Positions 10,855-22,340 of a stretch of DNA of 64,000 nt are shown here, piece by piece. Every line of letters begins with the position of its first letter. Positions within the stretch are counted from its first letter, which is position 1. Where the stretch lies: NCBI GenBank assembly GCA_026419785.1, contig JAODTK010005636.1:337824-401823 (forward strand), read 5' to 3'. The notes beneath the pieces are model-generated. The model was given only the letters and a program-made list of their open reading frames with translations, did not search any database and was not told the origin of the DNA. A program made the translations under genes and the position numbers. The DNA comes from Sclerodactyla briareus. Taxonomy: Eukaryota > Echinodermata > Holothuroidea > Dendrochirotida > Sclerodactylidae.

Positions 10855-12130
10855 ATCGGAGGTTACAACATCTGTGAAGGGCGCTTTGATCCTCGTACAA
10901 AGCCGCTTATATCAGCCCTCAGTATTCCCATTATAGAATGGCCATCTTCCTGTACCTCGACCTCGGAGTCCTACCCTCTGGGAGGTCGAGCACCGTCCTC
11001 AGACGTGGGGGCACTTCCAATTATCGCTGTCTTTATCAGAGGGAAGGTTCGGTGCTTTCCTGGGATGTCGTCTAGGCATTTTTCGAAGTTGTTGGATGTT
11101 GCCCCGAGTGCTCTTATCACCACTGGTAAAACCTTTGCTTTCACATCCCACATCTCTGTACTTCGAGACGGAGATCCTGGTATTTGTCGGTCTTCGCCCG
11201 CTCCTTTTCGACTATGTTCGTGTCATTGGGGATGGATATATATATATTACTGTTTTTTCAGATGTAGCTTTTTACAGACCCTAACGTCAGTCGTCTTTCT
11301 TCTGATCATCCTATCATTCCAGGATCTCGACGAGGTCCCATAGGATTTTGGTGTTACCATTCTCCTCCACTGATTTCGGTTCGTGGAGCCAGGTGTTAGA
11401 ATGGTTCTGTGGGTATGTCGTAGTGTTTGCATATCCCGTGGTGGATAGCAGCTGCCACGTTGTTATGCCGCACTTTGTAGTGTGCCGAGCGATCTTAGGG
11501 CATGCAGTCACGATGTGTGCCACTGTTTCGTTCTCTTTGTTTTACACATCGACTTTAGGGTCATCACTTGTATGTTGCACTTTTGTCCTGTGGTACTTTG
11601 TTGCCAGTGCCTGGTCTTGGGCGGCCGTGATTAGTGCTCAGTTTCGATCTTCAGACCATTGTTCTGGCTCAGCCATATGTACGGCATTCTCATGGGATGT
11701 TACCTTGCTGATTTGTCGTGGGTATTGGCCATGGAGCATTTTCTCTTTCATCTATAGGGGTGTAATTCGTCCTTCCACTGCGCCATCTCTGGCAAAAATT
11801 TATCCTTGGTTGTACATCACATCTATGTTTCCAATACTTGAACTGGTGTTTTATAAAATGTAAATTGCACTCTCCCAGAAATGTAACCATGAAACCATTC
11901 GTTCGCATCGCCCAATTACCTGAATACCTTCCTAAAAAACGGGATAACTTTAGCTATATGCAATTTGCTTGGAGACAAACCTGTATAGACAGAAACACTA
12001 CCGATGTGAGTTGAGTTAATGGATTAGTACTGAACGAGCACTTGTTAATAATATCGAGCCTGAAGTCGTCACAACCGGCTGCTTTGTTTGGTTTCATGCT
12101 GTGTATTAACTTACGAATATCCCGCCTCAG
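10855..12130 (-). mobile_element. LINE relic (RT start plus C-terminal domain)
   Basis: Read on the minus strand. SMKPNKAAGCDD near 12063-12105 matches the start of a LINE reverse transcriptase. After a gap in homology come C-terminal blocks: LHGQYPRQISKV (about 11.72 kb), AAQDQALATKYHRTK (about 11.6 kb), ENETVAHIVTACPKIAR (about 11.5 kb), KILWDL (about 11.34 kb), and WDVKAKVLPVVIRALGATS followed by GKHRTF (about 11.15-11.04 kb). This order is known from the C-terminal part of a widespread invertebrate LINE type often annotated as R2-like; the clade is not certain. The palm core appears to be missing, so this is an internally deleted, dead copy. The array at 49.2-50.9 kb is related. Confidence 0.85.
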
Positions 12131-12945
12131 ACCAATTAGAGAAGGAACATAGAACTGTTATTTATGCTGATGTTCTGCTGGCGAGGGGATGTAATCACGA
12201 GCGTCGTTTCGCATAATGGTATGGCCAGAAACGGACCATATGACGAACTATCGTTATTAACTTCGGCCGTATAAAATTCTTGGCGCAACTTCGATGTTGG
12301 TGCCTTTCTAGAGGTAACAGGGTATCAGCTTCATCCATTACTCATGGTATGTAGAAAATCCGACTGAAGAACATTGTTGAGTAGCGACTGTGTCTAGGAG
12401 TTGCAGGTCGATTTGAAGGCCTTGGAATCGCTTCATTCAGTCGGAGACGGGGGTCCATGCCATGATTTTCTATTTCCCTACACTTGAAAGATCCTTGGCA
12501 GCACAAAAGTTACGGACGGCCTGAATAGCGGAGTAGGAGTGATCGAATCTCTGAGCCGAGAAAAAATTTGCTCAGCAGGAGCGCGGCGCTTAGAACATCA
12601 ATACGGTTGTTTAAAGGATAACTAATCGTCAATAAATATATAAAAAACGAGTACTTGAACAATGGGTCCTACTCATATAAACATGGTATCATTCGAGGCA
12701 GAATACTCAGACAGTCATATACACTATGGTAGTTTCGGCTGAAATTGAACTTTGTTCCCCCATGGTTCAACGTCTACTTGGGTCATCTGGGGCACTATCC
12801 TTTACCGGTGGGAGAGCGGAGGTTTGTTTCTCGATTGTTCCGACCTCCCTCGAAGGTCAATAAAGGTCATATAAAAATAAGCGAGGGTGCCCTCTCGCCA
12901 CAGTGTGTGAGGAAGTGTGAGTGGCTAAAATTCAAACAATTGCCG
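12131..12945. other. Unannotated stretch
   Basis: It may hold further upstream LINE sequence on the minus strand, but no motif convinced me. Nothing else is recognised. Confidence 0.3.
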
Positions 12946-12946
12946 C

Positions 12947-14400
12947 GTTGGGGGGGGCGTCGCCAAGGCGGGGGGGGGGTGGTTGGTGTGTGGTTGGGGG
13001 GGGGCCCCAGGGGGGAACGTTCCCCCCTCCCGCAACCTGTGCCCCCCCCCCGTGTGCCCCCCCACTGAGATTGTGATTTTCGAAAAAATATTCTGTAGTC
13101 AGTATTTCACGACCAGTTTTTGATTTAGACCTGGCTAATTTGTTGTGTTTTAATGATAAGACTGCAGTAATTATGCCAATTTGCCTCGAATGCACAAAAG
13201 TGTACAAAGTTTCGTGCTTCGCGCGTGGTTCTTGTGTGCATTCGTTCTCGTTGCTCTCTCCCTCCCTGCAGCCCCGCAAGCTCTGTGGGGCACTGTCTGC
13301 CTCATTGACCCCCTAGCTTTTACATATCTGTGAGGTGAAAATATACAACACATTCTCATTGCCTTTGAAAACTACAATCAACCTCTTCGGATTAACTACC
13401 CTTTTACGGGCCCTTGTCCGTTCTTCCTTTCCCTCTCAACCACGCGCAAATTCGAACTGCAGTAGCCTATCAGACTGCTAGAGCATTTTCAATGCGTGTT
13501 TCAGTCCTCCATGGGCTAGTAATTCCTCTCCAGGAACTCCTACTCGGAAGTTCCCTACTCTCTATTGCATGAAGGTATATGTCCTGGTGGGCAGTAGAGC
13601 TAAAGCTAGCTGGGCTGAATGTCCTAATTTTTTGCTGGAATCCTGATTCTTCATATGTGCCCTGTAAATACGGACAAATGGTACGCACTCGCACTTGTGT
13701 ACGGTAGCATAATTGTGTGAACATTCTGGCCAGAACTCTGGGCAGTGATAGGACTGAAGTCCGAAAAATGTCCAAATCGTCCTCCACGATTACAACATTT
13801 TGTGATCAGTTCAAAAATGCCCATGTTGAAGCTTGGTTTACAACGCGCCTAAACCGCAGGAAAGGCCATTTCCGGCAAACTGAGGTTTGCAAAACCGAAA
13901 TTTTTCTTGTACGCTCCAAGCTGAAATCGGGGCATCGATAGGACTGGCTTCCGACAAAATTCAAAATTTTTCCGGGCCGATTACAAATTTGGAACTCATA
14001 AATCCCATGTTTGGAGGCTTGGTACACGCAGCCTAAAACGCACAGGGAAGGCCATTTTTCCGGCCAACTGGGGGTCTTGCTTGCAAACCGAGAATTTCTT
14101 GTACGCTGAAAGCTAACAGTTTAAAGTCGGGCAACGATAGGACCCAGATTCGACAGAATTCTAAATTTCCCACCGATTACAAACTTTGTGATCATAAATG
14201 GTCAATGTTTGAGCTTGGTACGTGCGGCCTAAAACACCCGGGAAAGCCATTTCCGGCCATCTGGGGCTGCACAACAAAAATTTCCTTGTACGCATCGCGC
14301 AACCCATGGTGGCGCTCCGCTAAGTTAGTATTCTTGTGCCCTCCCAGAAAATTCTGTGCCCCCTGTGCCCCCCAGGACGGAAAGTCTGGTGACGCCACTG
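12947..14400 (-). mobile_element. Non-autonomous CAGTGGCG-ended element, copy 1
   Basis: On the minus strand it starts CAGTGGCGTCACCAGACTTT (plus-strand 14381-14400). It then has a G-rich stretch, the shared module, three internal tandem units, a unique middle and a distal part ending in a GGGGGGAACGTTCCCCCC palindrome and GGCGACGCC, an imperfect inverted match to the start. The middle and distal parts align with 63.5-64.0 kb in the opposite orientation, which confirms one element. There is no transposase frame. The CAGTG start is typical of hAT elements, but I could not secure an 8-bp target duplication, so the superfamily is open. Confidence 0.7.
13690..14310 (-). repeat. Internal tandem array, about 187-194 bp period
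   Basis: Three units marked by (A)AAGGCCATTTCCGGCC-like words at 13861, 14048 and 14243. Each also carries a TTGTACGC word, a GATAGGAC word and GATTACAAA. The last unit contains the shared module core. The copy of the same element at the window end seems to have a single unit, so unit number varies between copies. Confidence 0.75.
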
Positions 14401-14865
14401 TCAAAATGGCCCGTCGGCCATCATAAAAATTAATTTTAAATAGTTTGATGTCTACTATCTTAAGCATAAAACTCATTCCTGGAATTTTAGCAGTCGAGGA
14501 TTCCATTTCCCCATTTTAGTTTTCATGTTTCAGTCTTTAAAATCCTCAATCCACAATGACCGCCGATCGTTCCGCAGCTTCCGATTAGTCGATTTTCAAG
14601 TTCTTCGTTGTTTCGAATTCCTGATAGGCTGAAATGAAAACTACCCCTTTCTGAATCGAGTGGGTTAACTAGAAGAGGTGAGGGGGGAGTTCACCATAAG
14701 TAATACGGAAATTCCCCCCCCCCCCCTTCCACTCTTCAAAGATGCTCGTCGATTCGATAACGCACATTTGACCAATTTTCTCAATTTGCCCGACACTGCA
14801 GACTGGGCTCAACAGAAGCTCCCTATTAACGGTTCATTGTCCAATGTTTCTTCTATTGTGGGCCT

Positions 14866-15125
14866 GCAGGGGCGGTATATACATAAAATTCCAGGGGGGT
14901 GTGCATCATTTTGAGACGGACAGATTTTCGTGAGAACCGTTCTTATTATCGGTATAGTACCAGAGGTGGCGCCACGCGGTCGTGGAGGATGCTCTGGGTC
15001 CCCGATGGGTGGCCAAATCGTTTTCGTTAGTGATCTTGTTGATGACTGATCTGGGGAGGGATCTAAGGGGTTCCCCCTGCCCTTTGGAAATTTTCGCCAA
15101 CCTGAAACCCTCAACGGCAAAATGG
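14866..15125 (+). mobile_element. Possible small element starting CAGGGGCGG
   Basis: CAGGGGCGGTATATACATAA followed by a G-rich run resembles the starts of the elements at 2.83, 41.56 and 44.2 kb. However, the shared module core is not evident and no matching far end was found. The call is tentative. Confidence 0.3.
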
Positions 15126-15431
15126 TGTCATCCTATTCATATCTAGAATGAATTAGCCATTATAAAAATTCATTTTTCTTCCAACATTTTTTTTTTTTTC
15201 CGACTACGTAACTGTGTGGTTGGAGATAATGTGTTTCCAAAACGGTTTTTCTGTAACCTAGATACATGAATACCCGGTGCACTCATATTTGGTTATCATA
15301 TTAAATTACTAGATTGCTGGATATGAGAGCTTTTGAACGTAAACTCACATAATATGATGGTACATGGAATATGAGGAGATTTTGGCCTTCACATCATGGT
15401 CTTGCATAGCCCCGAGCTGATATAACCGTAT

Positions 15432-15657
15432 TTAAAATGATTGTCCCGTCTGCTAGCGTCCAGCGAACAGCGCGCCGAAGTTTTCATGACTCACGACAAT
15501 ATCGTAATGTGCAGCACAACTCGGTTTATCTATCTGAATCACATATTTCAATATCCGATATACCGAGTTGTTTGCTGGCACATTACGATTTTGCGGACGT
15601 CACGCAAATTCGCGTCGGCTGGTTCGCTGGACGCTGGCAGAGGACACGCATCTTTAA
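15432..15657. mobile_element. Fold-back element of 226 bp flanked by TTAA
   Basis: Two arms of about 80-95 bp form a long imperfect hairpin: CCAGCGAAC at 15460 pairs with GTTCGCTGG at 15622, and the pairing continues on both sides. The loop is about 35-40 bp of AT-rich sequence. TTAA stands at both outer ends (15432-15435 and 15654-15657), as left by piggyBac-type insertion. No coding sequence is present. A MITE is the simplest reading. A hairpin RNA gene is possible but has no further support. Confidence 0.75.
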
Positions 15658-16820
15658 TAATTTGTCCGTGGTGCTGAAACTTTGGCACCCATGTCCCTCA
15701 TAGCTAATCAATTTCCACACACCTATTTTTTCTTACTTTTCTTTCTGTTCTCCCCGACGTTTCTCCGCTTTTCTCTCCCGACGAGGGGGGGGGGGCACTG
15801 CATGCTCCCGCTGGCGCCGGCCCCTGTATTGTACGTCGATTTTTCATTGTAGTTTACGGGTGGGTACGAATTTCGTAGTATGATTCATGTAAAAAAAAGG
15901 GGTGTGGGGGGAAACGAGTTTCATTTTCTTAATTAAATTTTGTTGTACTCACCCGGAAATTCCAGAATGCACAGCAGCAACATACACTTTTTGACCAATC
16001 TAACGATTCAAACATTCAGTTAGACATGCAAATTAGGGACACAAACCCGATGTACTTACGTATATATCACATCCATACTGTGGGAAAAGCTGCCTCTTTA
16101 TATACGCGACTTCCATTCGTGACCCCGAGCAAAACACTGATAAGGCGACGCAAACTTAGGCATTCTGCCCACCGATCAACACTTGCATCCAGTCCACTGC
16201 CATCTGTGGTGAGATCACGCTCACAAGCCAGGGTCATATGTCCCGTAGTCGGTTTTGGCCCATGATAGAACGTAAGAACGATCCTTCACTAGCTTAAGCT
16301 TAGAGAAACTTCTCTCACTCGATTAATGCGCAAAGTTATTGGTATGGTGCAGTCATCTTCAGGCAGAGGCACCTCTTATTAGAAAATACTAAGTCATGTC
16401 TACCTAAATCAATTAATTTTTCAACCTAACTCGAGCGGAGACCGAAATTTTTGTCGCCAGAGCCAGACTTCTGATTTTCACAGGGGTGTCACACCCCCCC
16501 CAACCGATTTACGCAGAACGGGACTCCCTGTTAGTCCATTTGATACTCCGCCTTCCCCTGTTCAGCCTGTCAACCCTCTCGGGGAATGAATTCTGGGCGA
16601 TGCATGACTGCCGAGGGGAGTTGTAATAACAAACTGCACAACACTCCATTTAATGACGTCAATTTTTCGTATGCTGAAGGGTCTTCGGCTATCACTCCTC
16701 TTCCAATCCCTGATGTCTTTGAATTCAAGCCTGTAAGTAAATAGGCTTGTAATCCAGTAAGTCAGTATGCATACCATAATTTTGTTGGTCAATGCCGTGA
16801 TTGACTGTTCGAAGAAAATG
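15658..16820. other. Unannotated stretch
   Basis: Contains a G run at 15785-15798 and short C runs. No recognised gene or repeat. Confidence 0.35.
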
Positions 16821-16828
16821 GCATTTAC

Positions 16829-16890
16829 CTTTGCGAGCGACCACGTTTCCGCCGTCTCGCCGTAATTCCTGGGCATCTGAACCCGCATTC
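16829..16890 (-). CDS. Possible exon fragment (unrecognised)
   Basis: The minus-strand frame MPRNYGETAETWSLAK ends at a GTAAAT that could be a splice donor. A similar ETWS[IL]A segment occurs on the minus strand at about 43.55 kb, after a possible acceptor. The similarity is short, so either an exon pair or an old repeat would explain it. The protein is not recognised. Confidence 0.2.
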
Positions 16891-16984
16891 CGTTACACTA
16901 GAATCGGTGGCTCTGCATCGACGTCCCAATGTTTATACTTACTCGCTTACTCCTACTTCGTTGAGTCGTTGCTGTTTAGACCTC

Positions 16985-17214
16985 AAATGGTACTTGGGAA
17001 AAACAATTGTTCATCAACAACGAGAATCACCAACAATGTTGCAGATAAAACTGCAGTGAAGCAAAATCTGAAGTGCCGCACCGCACAAGCGACATGTAGA
17101 GTGCCACCAGCAGAATGCAAGAAGGACGAGCAAGTAGTTCAGGATCTGCAATCATGCATGACAGACTTGATGAATCAAACCGGTCCCGCAAAACGCCAGG
17201 AACTGATGCCTTGA
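16985..17214 (+). CDS. Possible coding segment, unrecognised, Cys-containing
   Basis: The open frame from about 16985 to 17214 encodes a polar segment with four cysteines (CRTAQATC, VPPAECKK, DLQSCM). It lies after a pyrimidine-poor possible acceptor (CTGTTTAG). It looks more protein-like than neighbouring frames but matches nothing I know. It could be the upstream exon of the candidate at 17.82 kb, or chance. Confidence 0.2.
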
Positions 17215-17820
17215 TCTCCGATTTACCTCAAACTATTGAAAACAATTTTCAAGACGGCCGACGGCGGCCATTTGGATGTTTGGCCACTCACGACTTCCGC
17301 CCACCCTTTTTTTTCAACCTTCCGAGGATGTCAAAACAATCGATAAGCTAACCTCCGATCTCCACGGTCACGGGAGTGCCAATGACCCAACTAGTCATTC
17401 CGTAAGAATCAAACCAAGTTTTCACAACCGGACGATACACTAACGAGCTTCTCCTTAAAATAGAGCTTAGTACAATTGCGGCTATGCACAAAGGCATTCA
17501 TATCAACACCCAGGAGTCTGAAGTCGAACTATTCCATTCATCTCATAGTGACGATATATCCCGTTATTGGGGTGCTGAATTGCACTGAATGTCCTGCAAA
17601 AGACGCCGTCGCCTTGTTCGCTAGTTGTTACCAGACGACAATTGCCCCTTAATGTTGCAGGGAAGAAGACTATGTATATACAGCCTTATAGACATATTGG
17701 CGTGGATTTTAATTGCCAGACGGTACAAAGGCGCCTGGGACGGAGAGGCGGAGCTTCGCCAACCTGTTTTGTTTCCTTTACTTATCACCCAATCATTTCC
17801 TCCTCTATTTCACAACTCAG

Positions 17821-18029
17821 GCATATGTGGATGGCTGCGAACCAGAAAAGCCATGGCGGGAGAAATCACGTGTTGCCTACGGAGGCACAAATGTATCGGA
17901 AGCTGTTAACACTGTAAACACCACGCCAAAGCGAGAAGGATCCCCCACAATAATATGGCAGAGAAGACGGCGCCACGCTGGTCAAAGCGAGTGTCTTCGA
18001 TAATGCAGAAGGAACACGTTTGCAAATTG
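17821..18029 (+). CDS. Candidate internal or terminal exon (unrecognised)
   Basis: A good polypyrimidine tract and CAG (TTTCACAACTCAG) end at 17820, and a strong donor, GTGAGT, starts at 18030, framing 209 bp. In the frame starting at 17821 the segment is open for 60 codons (beginning AYVDGCEPEKPWREKSRVAY) and then stops at 18001. Another phase is open from there to the donor. A real exon would therefore need another frame, or an assembly indel. Arg/Lys-rich. The protein family is not recognised. Confidence 0.35.
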
Positions 18030-19240
18030 GTGAGTATCCAGTTCATCTATTCTCAGCCGTTTTAAAAAATCGTGGAAGACGGCCACCATATTTATGTCTG
18101 GTTTCATCTTATTATGTTTCGACTTGACAAGTCGACACTTACTGGGTTACGTACGGTGCTCACGGCATACCTCCAACGGGTAAACTTTGGCATGTTTTTT
18201 ATAGTTTTTTGTCGATTCCTTTGGAAATGTGGATAAAGCTAGTATTTTAAACTTGAAATTTTCCATGGCGTCTTAGGCATTCTATCACAATCAATTTGAT
18301 GTAAATGTTGGGGTTGCTTAATTTAGAGCTTGTGTTTGGCCGAAAAATAGATTTTCTAATTTGGTGCAACTTTGGGCCGGTACATACAAAACCACAGTGT
18401 AAAAAATAAACAAAATTATATTAAGCTTTTATTTGGTACAACTTTTTATTTTCTGAACATACAAAGATGGGCCTGTATTCACGGCAAACACGTTTAAAGA
18501 AAAGCCAACTAACATCCTTCGTGGCGGCAGTGAGGGGGCTCCCACAATAAATATGCAATTAGCTCATTAATCCTTTACTTCAATTTCTTACCATTTTTTT
18601 CACATAATATCTATTGTAATAACTCGATTTGAAAAGGGTTCTACATTTTGTACCTCACACACCACCCCGAAGACCAGTTTCTAAGTTTCAATATTAGAGG
18701 GCAGTCGACCGATTAGAAAAAACACGTAAATGCCAACATTGCCCCTTTGCCCCGGGTGCCCAAGTGTACCCTCGTTTCACGGTAACCGTCTGACTGCTCC
18801 CTCCCAATGTCACCGTTAACCCAAAACGGTACAGTTGGGTTCGTGTCTTGTTCACTGATCTTCCTAGAAAAAACTAGACACATGCTGGCCGGTAAACCGC
18901 CCGCTGTATCTCCCCCCCTCGCGATCAGTTGTCACAGATTGTTATAATAGTTTGCAATGTGGATGGCATTATTTGAATAAAAATGATATGACTAGCTTTT
19001 ATAATCGGGCAATTTTCGCCGCGAAGTAGATCTCAAAGCGCTTTAACATGTCATTTCCCTGTCCCTTGGAACACGGGGTTCGCACTCTGACAATCCCGGA
19101 GAGCAAATTGCTGCCGGTTGTGCTCAGTTCCTCGCAAGTCCCCATTGAACCCCTGGGCAGAGAGTGGTAGTGGAGGCGAATCACTTTGCCTCACCAGTAC
19201 AGTCACCTGACAAAACCGACCAACGAAAAACCGAAAATGC
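18030..19240. other. Unannotated AT-rich stretch
   Basis: No recognised gene or repeat. Open frames are short. Confidence 0.35.
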
Positions 19241-19249
19241 GCAAATTGG

Positions 19250-19855
19250 GCAAATTAAGCGTGACTTGGACCTCTGATGACCCCGAAATGTCTTCCACTT
19301 TCTTCGGGACAAACATCGTCCTCACCTACTAATTTCATGTAAATCCGACAAATTTTGTAACTCGCGTCAATTTGACCTCTGGTGCCTTGAAATGCCCTTA
19401 CTTTTTTCGGGACCAACATAGTCCCCACCTACCAAGTTTCGTGGAAAATCCGAACCAACTTTTGAAAAATTGCGCAAATTATACAAATTAGCTTGACCCT
19501 GCAAGTGGCGGCGACATCACTTTCGAACCCGTCGACTTTCACTATGGCGGCCATTTGTGCCAAGTTTCGGCTCAAAACGGACAAAGTGTTGGAGAGTTAT
19601 TGCGCTAACGGGAAATCTTCAAATCGTGCAATTAAGCAAATTAGCGGACCCCGCTAATGTGGCGACGCCCACTTAACTTTTGAACTCATCCGACATTTCA
19701 CTAAAGGGCGGACATGTGTGCCAGTTTCCGGCTTCAAACAGACCAAGTGTTGGAGAGTTATTGCGCTAGCAGAACGGCGGACGCGGCGGACCGCGGCGGA
19801 CGCGCCGCCGCGGCGGACGCGGCGGACGCGGCGGACGCGGCGGCAGAGCGGCTAA
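19250..19855 (+). repeat. Diverged tandem repeats ending in a GC-rich triplet/hexamer run
   Basis: Two units near 19260 and 19375 share GACCTCTG and TTTTTTCGGGAC-like words (about 115 bp apart). Two further units share AAGTGTTGGAGAGTTATTGC at 19584 and 19744 (160 bp apart), with GCGGCCATTTGTGCC-like and GCAAATTAG-like words. A GCGGAC/GCGGCG run of about 75 bp follows at 19775-19850. No coding meaning is seen, although the GC run gives Ala/Asp-rich frames. Confidence 0.65.
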
Positions 19856-20278
19856 GCCAAACCAGAATATCCCCGAAGTGGGGATATAATATCACGCCTC
19901 GTCTCACCTAACTTTATTCACGTAATTGCGCCAGCCACACATGGCTGGAGCTGAGAGTGAAGTCGAATTTCGGAAGTTGCCGTTTAAGAAATTTTGACTG
20001 AGATTTTGAGGCATCGAATTTGCCCAAATTTCTCACTTAGATTGTTTACATAGGCCAAGCCTGAGAGATATCAGTCCTAATATAAAGGCTGCAATAAAAG
20101 AGTCAATAGTCGGAGCGCCGTCTAGTAGCCTAGTATTATTAGATTGATTCTCGTCCATCCGACATGCGCAGTGATTAACCTCCGCCACGATCTCACGATT
20201 TTGTGTCGAGATTTCTCGCTTCCTCCTCGAAACTGTTAAGGTTGAGGTCTTGAATTGCGACTGATTTTCCAAAGCGAG

Positions 20279-21683
20279 CAGTGCTGGAGTCGAGTCCTCG
20301 CAATCGGAGGCCGAGTCCAAGTCCACAATATCGGTCAAATCATTGCTTCTCGGAGTCCGAGTCCGAGTGTCCGAGTCCGAGTCCTCGAGTCCTTATGCAA
20401 ATTTGACCTGTAGTCTACTATTTCACAAACTAAGGCATAACTCAACAACCGTTTGTTTTGCTTTGCTACCAGGCACTGTTTTGAATGCAGCGGCCTACTG
20501 ATTAACAAATGCAGCGGCTAGTGACATACAAAGAACTTTAAATAGAGGACTGGGCTGGTCCAAACCTCATACAGGTAACCGAAATATCAGATTCAGATTT
20601 GTCTAATGATTTTACTTTGATAGCTGAGATGTACAGGTAATAATGACTATACTTGGGTGCAACAAAGATGGGATGTGTCTTGTAAGCCTGGTGAGTACAT
20701 GCATGCACATTCAATAAAAGTGACTATATTTGTAAAATTGTAAAACTGAGCATTGAAAAGCATCGCAAATGAAATTTGCCTCTCTCCACATTCATCTCCT
20801 CCTTTTATTTTTAAATGGAAGCTCCTTCCTCATTGAACCCATCCCTTCCCTCCCCCCCCCCCTAACTCATGTGAATCATATGCCACATGAATAAAACTAT
20901 CATTCGAGAATCGAAAGTGTTACGCAAAACATGTTAAGGAGGGCACAAACGGCGCTTGCACCCATAAATCACGGAGATTCCCCCCCGCCGGTAACTACCC
21001 CCATGATCTATTCACTCTGATTTACATGTACGCGGAGAAGTGAAGTATCCACTGCCAGTTATGATATTAAATTATGAAAAGCACATGGGTTCGGGGGAGA
21101 ATTCCTAACATACATTGGCACGGTGAAATGAAGTTAGACGGTAAGTCTTCCTCAAAACATAATCTGTGTATCGACGAGCTTTTGAGTATCCCGGTTTGCT
21201 TTCATGTTTTCGTGTTATGTCATCATTATCAAATTTGGCCATGTTTAATAAATCAATGCAAACAACTGTACTAGTAAACTTTTTCGGCACATGTATATTT
21301 TTTTTTTCGCTAGCATGTATCTGTTTTCTCACTAATTTATTATATGTGTCTGTACAATATTTCGAGCGTGTGAGATGATGTAGTCCCGCTCCCCCCCCCC
21401 CCCCCCCTGACTAGACATCGGAACAGTCGGAAGTATTGGGGGAAAGTTTAGGCTACTTATTGGCAGAGCGTTGTGCGTATTATTTTTAGTGTCTGTACGA
21501 TCGTCAAATCACGTTCTGTATTGACAAATAAGGAACTCGGACCAGACTCGGACCGAGGTCGGCCGAGTCCTTATGATGAGTCCGAGTCCGAGTACCCATT
21601 GAACTTCGATTCCGAGTCCAGTCCTTTAAACTAGGCTCGATTCCGGACTCGATCCGAGTCCCGACTCGCGTCCTCCAGCACTG
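20279..21683. mobile_element. hAT-like non-autonomous element, about 1.4 kb
   Basis: The left end is CAGTGCTGGAGTCGAGTCC and the right end is its imperfect inverse, closing ...CTCCAGCACTG. Both ends continue into inverted GAGTCC/GGACTC runs. The flanks AAAGCGAG and (G)CAAGCTAG agree at 6 of 8 bases with one extra base, compatible with a worn 8-bp hAT duplication. The interior has no transposase frame and contains a C run at 21391-21408. An ORF crossing the left end is probably fortuitous. Confidence 0.6.
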
Positions 21684-21739
21684 GCAAGCTAGCCCCACGG
21701 GTTCCAAACGGGTTTCGAAGTAATGTCTCAATGTTCTCT

Positions 21740-22340
21740 TGGAGCAATCCTCGCTGGAGCTTCCTCCCGGAGTCTTGCAACGTGATTATAAATTTTTTCA
21801 TCTCCAATTGCTAATATGAAATAAACCAGGGATTTGGTTGAGTTTTATCATCGAGTCCATCTTTTGATATCCAGCTGTGATTGGTCCATCTGATGTTTAA
21901 AACTTGCCGAATACCTTTCTAGAGTGGTCAGTTTTGTGATCCTCCTGGTCCCTCCATTGTAACCCACACGTAGTAGTGAAGTTCGTCGTTATCAAGATCT
22001 GTTCTAGGTTATTGAGCAAAGATCTTCTTTGAACTGTGTCGAAAGCCTTGCTCATATCAAGTATCAGTACATTGGTAGTGTAGCCTATCAGCCTATTTAT
22101 GTTTATAGCTTCTCTGCAAATATTACAACAGTCTTTGTCATGACCGTGTGGGCAGTTTGGTGAACGGGGAGTACAATCTCATTATTAACTGACGAATGCA
22201 CTGGGTTTCACCAATTGCAAGGATTTTGCGTAATTTTCCAGTAAAATGATTTCATCTTCATCAATGACAGTTTTTTCCTGAAACAACGTTTCGAGATCTG
22301 GGTTCTACAGTTAAAAGCCTTTCGAAATGTTGGCTGATTT
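21740..22340 (-). mobile_element. LINE reverse-transcriptase fragment
   Basis: On the minus strand, LDMSKAFDTVQRRSLLNNLE (22012-22070) is the conserved A-box region of a LINE RT. It is followed by DELHYY in a neighbouring phase. This matches the RT of the LINE type seen at 10.9 and 49-51 kb, though membership of that family is inference. Homology fades on both sides. It is a dead fragment. Confidence 0.75.

Noticed and set aside
20033-20338. Acidic minus-strand frame of 101 codons
   Set aside because: It begins within the inverted end of the hAT-like element and runs out of it, so a chance frame is more likely than a gene.
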